The notes below the pieces were generated by a model. That model saw only the letters and a list, made by a program, of their open reading frames with translations, was not told the origin of the DNA and did no database searches. The translations under genes and the position numbers were made by a program. DNA of 64,000 nucleotides from Aselliscus stoliczkanus. Its lineage: Eukaryota > Chordata > Mammalia > Chiroptera > Hipposideridae. Every line of letters starts with the position of its first letter. Position 1 is the first letter of the stretch. Below are positions 47,046 to 60,877 of the stretch, piece after piece. Location: contig CM066732.1 of NCBI GenBank assembly GCA_033961575.1, positions 56,490,001 to 56,554,000 on the forward strand. Reading direction: 5' to 3'.

Positions 47046-49689
47046 AAGACACTGCCCTATGTAAAATTGCAGCCCCACTGGCACTGCCAATCCCTGTAAC
47101 TTTGTTATCTTTATTTTTTTTTTCATAATATTTGTCACCTTTAAAAAAATCAGTATCTACATTGTTTATTATGTGCTCCCTGGCCTCAATGAATTTGTCA
47201 CAAGCGATCTTAGTTACTGATGTCTCTTCCATGACTAATAATCATGGTTGGCTCCTACTTGACATTCAATAAATATTTCTCAAGTGTTGAATGAATCGAT
47301 GAAGAAATCAACATTCATCCAGTGAATCTGGATAGGGAGGCCTCATAAATTTATCGCCAGGCAATAATTAAACACACAGTGATCTTTTAGCAAAGAGGAA
47401 GGGGAGAGGATAGTTACTGGATAGTGAAGACACTGTGCTTGGCACATGGAGATACAGCCTAACAGATAAACCACCATATATATCAAGGGTGGTCCATGTG
47501 GAGGTGGACTATCAAAGTCTGAAATGCCCATGCAAGACCAAAGGAGTGAGAATAACCGAGACCCTTGTGAAGAGCAGTAACAAGGGCTTCGACCTGCTGC
47601 TTGTCAGGCTCCCAGTGATGCTGTAAGAACCAGACAGTGACATCTCGGTGTCGTGTCATCGCCAGGAGCCAGAAACAATAGACCACAGTCCAGATCCGGT
47701 GCCGACCACTCTATTTCCCCCAATATTTTATAATGAAACACGTCACACATACAGAAAGGTTGAAAGAATTTTACAGCTTTCACTACAATCACAAATTTCA
47801 GACATTATCTGTTGGATTTGCATCGATGTTGCAAAAGCAAAGGTCTGTAAAACGATGGGCACTCCTCATGCATCTGTACATGGTACCGGAGTTTATTAAT
47901 TAGTAGCAATTTTCTTCTTCATCACCACATTCAGTTTTAAAAAATGTGACATTTTACTTCAGGATATCCGTAACGGAGCATTAAAAATAATTTTTTCAAA
48001 TCGCAACTTTTGATTACCTGTCTTATAATATCTGTGCAACAAATATTCTGTGATTTATATTGAAATTGCATTGTTGTCTCCAGAAACAGCACTTGTGTGA
48101 TCACTAGATTTGGAAGCTCCATTTTACATGAAAGAAAATTCATGCAAAACAAATGACAGCATTTCTTTGCAATATAAAATTATGTTTCCAATGAAAAATA
48201 GCATTTTGGAAAACTTGTGCCTGCCACTGTGAATGTCAGAGTTTCCCAATACTTATGGCTAAGGATGATATTGATGAATACAATTATTCATATTGTAAAA
48301 TGAAACGTGTCAACCTTCGTAAGATCTGCATAGGTCATTGAACCTATATTTTTCCAAACAGCCAGTGCATAATGTTACAACATCATGCATGAAACAACGA
48401 TTTAAAGTGCAAGTTAGATCAATGGATTTTAATGTAATGCAGCAAAAAGAAAGTTTACCTGTGTAAAAAAAATAAAGACCTCACCCAGGGCTGGAATGGG
48501 GAAGGCCTGTATGGGGAGCTCCCATAGCTACATAAAGCCCAAGCCCCACAGGAAGAACCTCTTGGTTATAACAGCTCCACACTCCTTTCTAGAAAAGAGT
48601 TTCCCCTTTGTGCTGGCAATTGCAGGGTGGCTTTCCACAGCTGCATGTTCTGGGTTCTTTCCCCCCCGCAAAAAAAAACATTTTTGTTGCTGTTGGAGGA
48701 ATATCTAGTTGACTTTTTGTTTAAGGTCAATACCTGTATGATTTCAGACTGTACACTTCAACTACGTTTTCCCTTGTTCAGCTTGTATGATCTAACATGA
48801 ATATCCACAACTATCTGATACTTATATTAAACTACCCTGTCCTTTTCCAACCTCATACCTGGGTGTGTCCAGGTTTCCTTTACATAGTTCCACAAAGACA
48901 GCATGTCGATTGAATGCAGAAGCTAATCTGAGAATCCAGCTGGCTTCTATGAAGCCAGACATTTAAAAGATTGTCTTCCAGGGCAATGGAAATAATGTAA
49001 ATCTGGATGAGATGATCGTTGAAAAACTGTCAAATTACTCAGAATCATTGCAGTTAAAAATTTGCTCTTTTCATAGGAGCCTCATTGATGTTTAATTTCT
49101 TCCATAAAATTCATCATTTTAAAGTTTATCATTCAGTCATTTTCAGCATAATCATTCCCCTTTATCTTTGATTTATACATTCTAAGACCCGCAATGGATG
49201 CCTGAAACCTTGGATAGTACTGAACCATACATATGTATTCACGTAAAGGAAGAACTTTATTGCTTTTCTTTGGTGTATCCGAATTGCAGCATCACTATTC
49301 TTGCACTTTGGAGCCATTATTAAGTAAAATAAGGATTGCCTGAACAAAAGCATTACAGTAACTTTACAGTTTACCTGATAATCAAAGTGACTATTAGGCA
49401 GGGAGCGTATTAGTGTGGGAACACTGGAGAAAGGCACGATTTACATCCTGTGCAGAAAAGCATACAATGGCGCCAGATTTCATCATGCTTCTCAGAATGT
49501 TGTGTAATTTAAAAATTATGATTTATTCTTTTCCATTTTCCATGTAATATTTTTGGACCAAAGTTGACCATGGAATGTGAGAAAGCACGGATAAGGGGCA
49601 CTGCAGTATTCACACAGTTGTGCAAATGTCACCACTGTAAAATTCTGGAACATCTGTCATCACTCCAAAATGAAGCGTTGTCCCCACTC

Positions 49690-49860
49690 ACAGTAATTCC
49701 ATTCCTTGACCTATCCCCTGGCTACCATCATTTTACTTTGTGTTTTTATGAATTTACCTAATCCGAACATTTCTACATAAATAGAATCATACCATATGTG
49801 GCCTTTTCTATCTGGCTTTCATTTAGCATGTTTTTAAGGTTGCTGTGTGTTGGTCTGAGT
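49690..49860. repeat. Small L1-like fragment
   Basis: ATTTCTACATAAATAGAATC, ATACCATATGTGGCC and GGCTTTCATTTAGCATG resemble a segment often found in old L1 antisense text. Confidence 0.5.
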
Positions 49861-50409
49861 TTATCCGTGATGATGCTATTGACTACTGATGCCTGGGGCA
49901 CTCACCCGGGCTGTACCACTGTGCTGAGCCCCCGTACTCATTTCCCTGACCGGAACCAATGTTGTGGCCGGACCGGCCCTTCTCTTACTATGATTTCAAG
50001 AAAGGCCTCAGCACAACCATCGTGGAACTTGGAGGGACAAATAACAAGGGTTATTACTCATAGGTCATGGAGGGCCCATGGCATGCCTCAGGCTACACCA
50101 TAACGTCCTGGGTAGAGAGGGAGCACTCATGCAGACTTGAGGTTTCACAGGTTCACTCTTTATTGAGTCACTCCATCCATCAAGCAGCTTTTTAGGTCAA
50201 CCAGGGCCATTTTAAAGGGGAAGTTCATGGCGTTCTCTGAGATTGCGTAGCTGGCCAAGTACATTTGAGATCGATGTCTATAAAGTGGATACGTCTGCAA
50301 ACAAAAGCTGAATGCCAAACTGTTACATTACAGTAAGAAACAAAAGAAAAGTAATTTTCAGGCACTTATACCGAAAAATTTCATGTTTGTAATTAGTACT
50401 TTATCTGTG

Positions 50410-50579
50410 TTTTATTTATTTATTTTTATTTATTTCTTTAAATTTTAGCTGAGCCATCCTGCCATCTGTTGGCAGCTCAGTGGCTGCTCAGCTCGGACCG
50501 GAATTCCAACCGGCAATCCTGTCGCTCAGAGCTCGCAATCTCGAGTGAGCTCTTAACCAACTGAGCCACTTGGCCGGCC
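50410..50579 (-). mobile_element. Short tRNA-derived SINE
   Basis: A/T tail, AGCTGAGCCATCCTGCCATC and GAGCCACTTGGCCGGCC, with AGTACTTTAT on both sides as target-site duplication. Confidence 0.9.
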
Positions 50580-50859
50580 AGTACTTTATTTTTCTTTGGC
50601 TGAAAATATAGTTGAACACATCCATCTCCAGAGAAAACATACAAATGGTCAAGACACTCCAACAGATGTTAAACATCAGCAGTCACGTAAATGCAAATTA
50701 AAACCACAAGACATCTTGTTGTTTTCTTGCCGACATGGCTCTGTGTGTACGTCAAGGTCTCTGAGACCTAACATTCAGAGGCCTAACACTAAGTCAAGGT
50801 CTCTAACATTCAGAGGCCTAACACCAAGCAGCCATATTTCTCGGGCAACCCTCTGCTCT

Positions 50860-51100
50860 GGCAAGACCCTGGTGGCTAGGACTTGTGGGTTTTTCTGGTC
50901 TTCCGAGCCCCTGGCAGCCATGACTCTCGCACTTTACCACTGCTCTCGCGAGACCTTGGCCACCATGAGTCTAGCATGAACTGCTGGGTTTGTGAGACCC
51001 TGGCCGCGATGACTCTCCCGTGATTCTCTGCTCTCTCCAGACCCTGACAGCCGTGACTCCCACGACAGTCAGCCTTTGCGTGACCCTGGCCCCTGGCTCC
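50860..51100. repeat. Degenerate tandem repeat of about 55-60 bp
   Basis: Successive blocks carry the pattern GAGACC(C/T)TGGC...CATGACTCTCG and TGCTCTC, diverged. One unit contains TCTCGCGAGA at 50944-50953. Confidence 0.6.
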
Positions 51101-51939
51101 CACCGAGACTGGCTGGAAATGTCGCACTCATGTGTCTCCTTATCATTTGTCCCTGTGCCACTCACATGCCCAACCACGCACATGTAAATTCTGAGAAAGA
51201 AGATACCTCCTTAAGGGTTCTGGCTGGGTAACGCCTGAAATGGTTAAAAAAGGAGCCTAGCAGCCACTTTCACACAAACCACGTTTCCGGGAGAAGCTTG
51301 CACTAAACCGCCTGTCTCCCACAGGCTACTGCGGAAGAAAGACGTGTATCGGGGACAGAGTGGCCAGGACCAGACTAGGTTGGAACTTGTGAAGCAGTGT
51401 AGAGTAGAAGTGTCTAGCCAGAGAGGGAACTTGCCCCGGGGTCACCTCTCCCAAGCGCTTCTATGCTGATGCTTCATAATTGTGCTGTAACACTATTGAG
51501 CTGCTCCACAGCTATGGTATGCATGGGGGAAAAGAGCAAGGATAGACCTAGATGAGATTTTGCCATCCCAGCTTGAGGCAGCTTCAGAGGCAAATGGGGT
51601 GCCCGGGGAAAGGGGAAAGGTGAAACTTGAAGGTAATATCTCCATCCCAGCTTCAGCCACTGCATGAGGAGCAGAGGATGTGCCAGGGATAAGGGCGGCA
51701 TGTCGCCGGCTGGAGTTCTCCCGAATATGTTCTCCAGGCTGGTTTTATGTGAGTACTTCCTCTAAACCAGTTTTCCACTCAGCACAGTAATTTCATTTTA
51801 AGCAGAACTTGTTATGCAACTCGTATTCATCATACTGCTTCTGATGAACGCTTCCTCCAGTCACAATTTAAGTGATCCATTCCTGTGGCACCACTTTTTG
51901 AGATCACTGGGTGAGCATGAAGCGTGAGTCTGGCAGGAG

Positions 51940-52090
51940 AGCCAGGGGCCAGCCTGGCAACACAGAAGGCAGCCAGTGTCCCATGAGAGGCGGGAGCCAC
52001 AGCGTCCCATGAGAGCTGGGGGCCAGCCCGGCAACACAGAAGGCAGCCAGTGTCCCATGAGAGGCGGGGGCCACTGTGTCCCATGAGAGC
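51940..52090. repeat. Tandem repeat of about 74 bp, two units
   Basis: GGCAACACAGAAGGCAGCCA, GTGTCCCATGAGAGGCGGG and CGTCCCATGAGAG recur with a spacing of 74 bp; a partial third unit follows. Confidence 0.8.
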
Positions 52091-52556
52091 CAGGGGCTGG
52101 GGCCAGAGCCTCGCCTGACAGCCATGGGCCAGAGCCGCCATCACGCCATTCGCATCCTGTGCTGGCCTATGTTGAGGGAATTTGTTAAACTTCTGTATCT
52201 GCCCCACAGGTACCACAGCTTCAAAGAGAAGGTGGTGGGACATGCTTCTGTACCTGCTTTACCTCTGTATCTCCCCGGGAGGCGTGGACAAAGAAGGAAA
52301 AGGTAAGGAGAAGCTTCCTGTGTGTGAACTATGCTGACGGGTGGGGGAGAGGCGTCGGTTATCAGGAAACTCGGCAGAGAAAGGGCTCGGTGTGCAAAAG
52401 CATTTTTTCTTTGTGGTATCAGAGTGCTGAGTGCCGACCAGACGATGAACCCCAGACCCCAGATGCAGAGCCCAATTGTGGTTCTTTAGACAGTCACACA
52501 GGAAAACCACGCCGCTTGAAAGCAACATTCCATAATGTATGCTTTTTGTCTGGGAT

Positions 52557-52792
52557 TAGGGGTTGGCAAACGGGCGGGTGAGCCACATGTTGCCGTTTGT
52601 GGATGTGCATGGGGCTCTGAAGTAAAATTGAAAAGGAAAGTAAAAGTATCAGTTTCATTTATAAGAATTTTAAAGGATATTATTCACATAATGGCGATTT
52701 TGTGTGTTTTATGGCTCTCGAATAATTTCTAAATTGCTGTGAGGGACAGGATCGGCCCTTTTGTCTGAAAAGTTGCCAACACCCGGTCTAGG
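52557..52792 (-). mobile_element. hAT-like nonautonomous DNA transposon with inverted ends
   Basis: The ends GGGGTTGGCAAAC and GTTGCCAACACCC are inverted copies. The interior GGCTCTCGAATAATTTCTAA matches, in reverse, the element at 32297-32478. It lies about 175 bp from the start of the duplicated URAH-PRDM9 module. Confidence 0.65.
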
Positions 52793-52979
52793 TTCTCAAA
52801 AGACCATGAGAAAAAAGAGTGATTCCTGGTTTGGACAGTCTCTGAGCTAAGAGCTCAAACCGGCGTCCGCTTTGTTCAGTACAAGAGCAGTTTTCTCAGT
52901 CTCATGCTTTTCGACAGTGGTACACACTAGAGTCCTGAAGGTAAAGCATTAAAATTCGGTGCTCGAGGCCAGCTGGCCG

Positions 52980-54039
52980 TCAGCTCCCGCGGTATGTGGT
53001 GTAGGACTCAGCAGCAGGGGAACGTGGACCTCGTGGGTCTCGTTGGTGATGGTGAAAACTACCTGTGAGGGTCGAGGAGGCACTGGGAGAGTGCGAGGGG
53101 CCCGCACGCAGCTCCCCAGTACCCTGGTCCCAGCGCTGCCCAGGAGACTCCCGCAGCCCAGACTGTGGGCCGGGGGCTGCCTCAAGGGGGACAGGAGCCC
53201 CTGGGGCCAGCTAGAGACCGATGGTGGAGAACTGGAAACCTGGTGAGGGCTGGGGATGGGGCCGGGGTACTTGAGGGCCCTGGGCCTGCGGGGTCCCCCA
53301 GGGGTGCACCCTGAACAGGGCCGAGTGAAGGTGGTGGCAGTAAGGTCAGGCGCAGTGAGCTGGATGGGCTTGGTGAGCCCCTCTGTCCACAGGGTCTGCG
53401 ACACCCTGTGCCCCCACAGCCTGACCCAGAGGCAGGGCAGGGCCACCTTCCTTCTGGGGGCCCCAGGCAGGTGATGTCACTGCCTGCCATCACCCTGGGA
53501 GAGGTGGGAGGGGCGCTGGCCACTGCAGGACCTCACCGGGGTCACGGTGAACCACAGGCGGCCACCCTCCGGCCAGCCCGAGGCCCTCACCTCCACATGC
53601 GGGTAGAAGCTCTCCTGCCCCCTTTTCCTCCAGGAGCCCTCGGTGTCGAAGAACAGCTTGTAGGTGCCCGCCTTCATGTGGCCAGGCGGCAGGAGCCCAG
53701 GACAGCGGCCGTCGGGGTCAGGGTAGCTGGGGTGGGGGAGGGGATGAGGTGCCACCTCTGCCTGGCTCTCTGGGTCTGCTCACCCCGCAGCCTGGCTGGG
53801 GACCAATGCTGTGGCCTGGGGCTCTGGAGCAGCCCGAGACCCCGCTGCACTGTCTTTTTAGGAAACCACGGGGGAAAGGGGCGCGTGAGCCCCAGCCCTC
53901 CCTCCTACCTGTTCCCCAGTTCTGTCCATTGCTGGCCATGGTCCTCGAGCCTGGGCAGGCGGAGGCAGAGGCTCCGGGCAGGGGATCCTGAGGCAATGTC
54001 CAGCACGTGTGTGGTCAGCGGGCTGCTGACGGGCTCCAC
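52980..54039 (-). pseudogene. URAH copy 2, broken
   Basis: Exon equivalents at 53909-54039, 53591-53726 and 52980-53062 align to copy 1. Lesions: the start ATG is GTG (54037-54039); the last exon lacks 7 bp (CCAGGGA in plus-strand terms, between 53006 and 53007), so after HVPLLLSP the frame shifts to TPHTAGADGQLASSTEF and the YRGS end is lost. Splice sites are kept. Further changes include TASGLPAQ to IASGSPAR and YPYVE to YPHVE. The intron is about 1 kb shorter than in copy 1, the poly(A) signal was not duplicated and the GC-box region is deleted. No activity as a hydrolase is expected. Confidence 0.93.
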
Positions 54040-54867
54040 GCCTCTGCCCTGGGCCACAAGAGAGGGGCAGGGATGAGTTTGTGGGCCCTAGCTGTGTCCA
54101 CACCAGCCTTAGAGTAAACAGCCCCAGCTGGGCAGAGTCCCTAACTGTCCCTTTGAGGGGAGGGCCAGAATGAATGATCAGCATGTGAGGCTGCGGTGTC
54201 AGCACACTGAAACACAGTTCATAAACCACGCTGCCCGGTCCCCCCGTCTGCCCCCCACTGGGCCCCCCGCACCCCCATCCAGCCACTGAAGGGTACCTCT
54301 GGCACACAGACCTCCCCTTCCAACCCTCTTTGCAGCTGGTCAGTGCTGACGTGGATGGCCAGACCGGGTCTCCTTGTTCTCCCAGAACGCAGCTCTCTGT
54401 CCCCTGCCTCATGGGTCACCGGACCTTAGCCCCAGGCAGACGAGGGGACAGGAACCCCGGTCCCGGCCTAGATCCCTACCTTCTGGGAGCCGAGGGGTCG
54501 CTGGAGCGTGGGCAGCCACAGGACCACCCTGCAGCTCCTGCCTGGCTAATTCGCGACAGCTCGAGGCAGCCAGAGGTCACTGCATGCCTGCCACCACCAG
54601 AGTGGGTGGTGGCCCGGGGCACCTCCCCCAGCTGGCCCCTGTCTCTCCTTGTCTCTCCCCTGTCACCTTCCAGGACCCGGCGACCAAGTATCTGACTAAA
54701 CTGGGTGGGGTGGAGTAGATCCATCTCGGGGCCCACCAGTAGGGCCCCAGGGGACTTTGTTCAGGAGGGGGCCCAGGCCGGCGAACTGGCCCAACAGACC
54801 TGCGGGCCCGCTGTCTCCCCTCACCCTGAATTGCTCAGCCTTCCAGGAGAGTTCCAGGTCAGTCCTG

Positions 54868-54961
54868 GTGGAAGTGGAGGTGGCCATCACCTGGGTCCCC
54901 CTCCCCACTGTATTTCAGTGGAAGTGGCCATCACCTGGGTCCCCCTCCCCACTGTATTTCA
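54868..54961. repeat. Local tandem duplication of about 50 bp
   Basis: GTGGCCATCACCTGGGTCCC through CCACTGTATTTCA occurs twice in copy 2 and once in copy 1 (near 30928), so it arose after the module duplication. Confidence 0.85.
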
Positions 54962-55696
54962 GCTCCAGCGTCACTGCCAGCATCACTCCGTACCTCTGCC
55001 GCTGTCCCATGGACCCTGGGTTGCAAGCCACAGAGTATTTCAAGTGTTCTCTCCGAAGGGGAGGAGTGCACAGGGAAGGGAAACAAAAGCATGGATACAC
55101 ACCTTCTTTTAAAAAATTCATTAAATTAAGAATAGTGGGTATTTCGTATTGAAATCCACATGGTTTATGTAGACTCTTCATAAACCTGGCACAGAGAGAG
55201 GGACAGGTGGGTCATTGCTGCAGGTGTGCGTGGGGTTTGGGTGTCTCCCTGAGTGGCCTACACTCCTCTGTGTCTCCTCTAAGGGGTTGGAATTCAGCCT
55301 CCCTCAGCCCATCCAAGCAGGAACAGGACTGAAATGGCTCGGGTCTCCCCGGGAAGCAGAGGTAACTCACGTGGGAGAGGGTGTGACGGGGTCCTCACGG
55401 ACTGTCTCGCCTTCTGTCAGTGTTTGAAATCGGTTCTGGTTCAAAGGAAACCGTGGCCTCTTGGAGCTGTCAGCGCTGTGGCTCCCTCAGTGTTCTCACC
55501 TGAGTCTTGCTGGACTCCCACCCACTGGGTCCACGGGGATCTGCACCCCGGGCCCCTGTGGACATTATCTGTGAATGGGTGGCCAGGAATGACCAACGCT
55601 GTGCATGTCTGCTCTGCTCATAGCATTGTCCCATCAGACTTCACTGAAGGGACAGCAAGGAAAGGGTGAGGGAGACCAAGTGCCCAGACAGAGGCA

Positions 55697-55697
55697 G

Positions 55698-55732
<35 letters not shown>
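55697..55732. repeat. (CA)n microsatellite
   Basis: About 17 CA dinucleotides, in the flank downstream of the copy 2 finger array; this flank is deleted in copy 1. Confidence 0.95.
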
Positions 55733-55736
<4 letters not shown>

Positions 55737-56815
55737 TGTCCCCGCCTGTCTTTCACCCCTGAGGCTACAGAGGTTTAGGAAACCAGGAGAGGAGCCAAGA
55801 GAAGGAAGCCAAGGGAGGAGGGTGGGGCCTCTTAGGAGACCCGACACACTTCCCAGGAGTCCAGGGAATTCCCTTCCCCCGCGAGTCGGCCTCAAACCCT
55901 CGATTTCTCTCCCTGGGCAGTAAACTAACTACAGGAGCTCCAGACTCATGACGTTCCGGGGTTGAGCTCCTATGGCTGAGTTCTCTGTGGCGCTCCTGGT
56001 CACCTCTGCTTTCAGGAATAAGGGGGGAAATGAAGTATGTGGTCTTGAGATTTGTGTGGAGACAACATTTATTGGAACAGGAGACCAAAGAAACCATGGG
56101 GGAGATTGGTGTAACATCCACATAGCACTGAAGCAGCTATTTGTCTATCTCATCTCTTGTCATGAAAGTGGAGGCTTTGTTTAACCAGTTATTTGTGTAC
56201 TCATTACACTCTTGGGAGGGAAAGGGGTCAGAAGACTCCCTCTGAAGCCAACTCAGGCTGGGGTATCAATTGTGTGGTGGCTACATTAGTCCTGTGGCTG
56301 CTGAGATGTGATTTAATGCTAATGACTCACTCATACTTCCCGCAAACATAGGGCTTCCCCCTTTGTGTGTCCTCTGGTGTCTGTGGAGATTTGACTTTCG
56401 AGTGAAGCCTTGACCACACTCTCTGCAAACATAGGGCTTCTCCCCTGAGTGTGTCCTCTGGTGTGTGATGAGATGTGACTTTTGATTGAAGCCTTGCCCA
56501 CACTCCCCGCAAACATAGGGCTTCTCCCCTGAGTGTGTCCTCTGGTGTGCGAGGAGACTTGACTTTACCCTGAAGCCTTGTCCACACTGCCCGCAAACAT
56601 AGGGCTTCTCCCCTGAGTGTGTCCTCTGGTGTGTGACGAGATGTGACTTTTGATTGAAGTCTCGCCCACACTGCCCGCAAACATAGGGCTTCTCCCCTGA
56701 GTGTGTCCTCTGGTGTGTGATGAGATGTGACTTTTGAGTGAAGCCTCGTCCACACTCCCCCCAAACATAGGGCTTCTCCCCTGAGTGTGTCCTCTGGTGT
56801 GTTACGAGATTTGAC

Positions 56816-57243
<428 letters not shown>

Positions 57244-57900
57244 TCATCCACACTCCCCGCAAACATAGGTCTTCTCCCCTGAGTGTGTCCTCTGGTATGT
57301 GACGAGATGTGACTTTTGATTGAAGCCTCGCCCACACTCCCCGCAAACATAGGGCTTCTCCCCTGAGTGTGTCCTCTGGTGTGTGACGAGACTTGACCTT
57401 TGATTGAAGCCTTGCCCACACTCCCCGCAAAGAGCGGGCTTCTCCCGAGTGTGTCCTCTGGTGTGTGACAAGATGTGACTTTTGATTGAAGCCTTGCCCA
57501 CACTCCCCGCAAACATAGGGCTTCTTCCGAGTGTGTCCTCTGGTGTGTGACGTGATGTAACTTTTGATTGAAGCCTTGCCCACACTCCCCGCAAACACAG
57601 GGCTTCTCCCGAGTGTGTCCTCTGGTGTGTTACGAGATTTGACTTTTGATTGAAGCCTTGCCCACACTCCCCGCAAACACAGGGCTTCTCCCGAGTGTGT
57701 CCTCTGGTGTGTGATGAGATGTGACTTTTGATTGAAGCCTTGCCCACACTCCCTGCAAACATAGGGCTTCTCCCGAGTGTGTCCTCTGGTGTGTTACGAG
57801 ATGTGACTTTTGATTGAAGCCTTGCCCACTCTCCCTGCAAACATAGGGCTTCTCCCCTGAGTGTGTCCTCTGGTGTGTGAGGAGATGTGACTTTTGAGTC

Positions 57901-58632
<732 letters not shown>

Positions 58633-58830
58633 TGAGATGTGACTTTTGATTGAAGCCTTGCTCACACTCCCCGCAAACATAGGGCTTCTTCCGAGTGTGT
58701 CCTCTGATGTGTGACGTGATGTGACTTTCGATTGAAGCCTCGCCCACACTCCCCGCAAACATAGGGCTTCTGCCCTGAGTGTGTCCTCTGGTGGGTGACG
58801 AGATGTGACTTTTTGTTGAAGCCTCGCCTA

Positions 58831-58959
<129 letters not shown>

Positions 58960-59169
58960 TTACGAGATGTGACTTTTGATTGAAGCCTTGCCCACACTCC
59001 CCGCAAACATAGGGCTTCTCCCCTGAGTGTGTCCCCTGGTGCTGAATGAGATGTGACCCATTGCCAAAGCCTTGCTTGACTTCCACAGCTCTTGACATTT
59101 CTGCTCCTCCAGGTAATTTGCCTGTGTCCTCTGGATCCACTTTCTGACCTGTACTGGGCTCTCCCTCCA

Positions 59170-59495
59170 TCATCCTCTCACGCTCCCCATTTGCCTGTTG
59201 GCTGGTTCAGAAAAGGCCCTTGAGATCCTCCTCTGCCTGATCCCTTTAGGCAAAGGTTTCCACCTTTCTTTGATTTCTTGAGCTTCAGCTGTGTCATTCC
59301 AGCTGTGTGGATCAGTCCCTTGCTGCTGCTGACTCAGATTCTCAGGGCAGGATTCCTCCAATTGGAGGCGTTTTCCTGCTGATGTTCCTGGGAGGACCTG
59401 AGAGGGGTGACTGTGGCCCACATGCTGGCTGAGGAATTTCTGACTGGAGAAGGCCAGGGAGCAGGAGGAACAGGGATGGATCTCTGGCTTTGGTC
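59170..59495 (-). pseudogene. PRDM9-like copy 2, start of the finger exon, ending in a frameshift
   Basis: Encodes the isolated finger ([24 protein letters not shown]), [20 protein letters not shown] and [14 protein letters not shown], then VRG and a stop at 59170-59172 because CTACAGCTCC (plus-strand terms) is missing near 59186. A GCTCC direct repeat flanks the deletion. Confidence 0.9.
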
Positions 59496-60686
59496 CTGCT
59501 GAAAGAGAAAGTTCGGGTCAGGGCAGGTGTTGACAAGGCTGCTTAGGCAGAATGCTCTGTGTGCTGCTGAGACCGGCCCCAAGGGTCATTCTCAGTGTGT
59601 TGACGAGGCAATGTCTGTCTCCCACAAAGTGTTGCTTTACAGTCTATTTAGTCATTCCATTTTGTATGCAGTACATCTTCAGAAATGCAGAAAGCCCCTA
59701 TCAAGGGTCTTTTCTACACACTGCCCAGACTAGGGACTTTGAAGAAGCATCAGAGGCAGTCTTAATCCTTATATAGATGGCACCTCATTGACCTTTCCCC
59801 ATAGCCTTCTCTTCTAAGTCACATTAAAGAGAAAAACCAGAGGCCCTAAATGCGTCACTCGTGCTAAAAGTCCATGAAACCAAACCTAATTTTAATACCT
59901 GATCTAACTGCAGTCTCAACCTCTCCCAGACACCGTCTTCATCAACCATTCCGGAGTTTTCTGGTCAATAGCAGAAAAGGTTATCAGTGGACCCTCTCCA
60001 TCCCACCCCTGTAGAAAGAAGAGGCAATTTACCCGATAGAAACTCTTCCCCCCAAAGATGTTCCCACTCCCACATAATCCTTTCTTTTGTTAATAGCTCC
60101 CTTGCCCACCCTTCTTCATCTAAAAACCGTCCATTTTGTACAACCCTTTGGGGTGCCCTGGTAATAGCTACATTTGCTCATGGTTTTCTGCTGACTCATG
60201 AATAAAGTCAATTAGAACCTCAAATCTACTCCTCTGAATTTAGTCTTTTAACAAGCGTATCACTGTGACACAGTGTTGGCAGCTATTTTAGCCTGTTGAG
60301 CGCTAAGAACACTCTTGATGACTTAGGTGGAATTGTCCTTAGTGACAATCAGTCCCTAGCGGGGAAGGGATCTGTGAAGTTAGGAGACACCCAGCCTGGG
60401 GACCCACAAATGTGGGCGGGAGGATAGAGTCGTGGTTAAAGGGAGCATCTGCAGAGCCCTGAATCTGGGTTTCCCACTTGAAAAGGCATTTGACTTAGGA
60501 CCCCTATGGGCCTGGGTCTCTGTCGGGAAGTGGGACCCAGATTGGCCAAGACAGAGGGTCCAGGTCCCATTGACTGTGAATGGGTTTCAATCTGAAATCC
60601 CACGGGGGGATAAAAACATCAGAAAACAATTTTAAAATATCAAAATTGTTCCTAAGACTGAAAGGTGTATGAAATGAATCCTTCAT

Positions 60687-60741
60687 TTTTTTTTTTTTTT
60701 TTGAAGGCAGTGTCACTGGCCCTCATATGTGGGACTGAACC
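60687..60741 (-). mobile_element. tRNA-derived SINE monomer, 5' truncated
   Basis: Poly(T), GCAGTGTCACTGGCCCTCAT and ATGTGGGAC only, flanked by GAATCCTTCATTT. Confidence 0.8.
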
Positions 60742-60877
60742 GAATCCTTCATTTCTGAAGCATCTGATTTGAAATTCTACTGACTTTAGGCCGGATTATA
60801 CCCTATGAGTTAGGCCACGGGCATTTCCAGGAACCTTTTCTTTTCTTTCCATTTGGAAGAAGAGCCGAGCTGCCCAC

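Larger units (their letters stand above)
36930..52967. other. Inter-module spacer, no gene seen
   Basis: No convincing coding exon, in particular no KRAB exon. Contents recognised: a MIR at about 38030-38200; a duplicated block of about 50 bp at 38852-38952 (CTCTGCTGCCACCTCGTG twice); diverged duplicated blocks at 40.5-43.5 kb; SINEs at 43769 and 50410; L1 pieces at 44.4-45.3 and 49.7-49.9 kb; an LTR-like relic at 46.6-47.0 kb; tandem repeats at 50.9-52.1 kb; and a hAT-like element at 52.56 kb. Confidence 0.6.
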
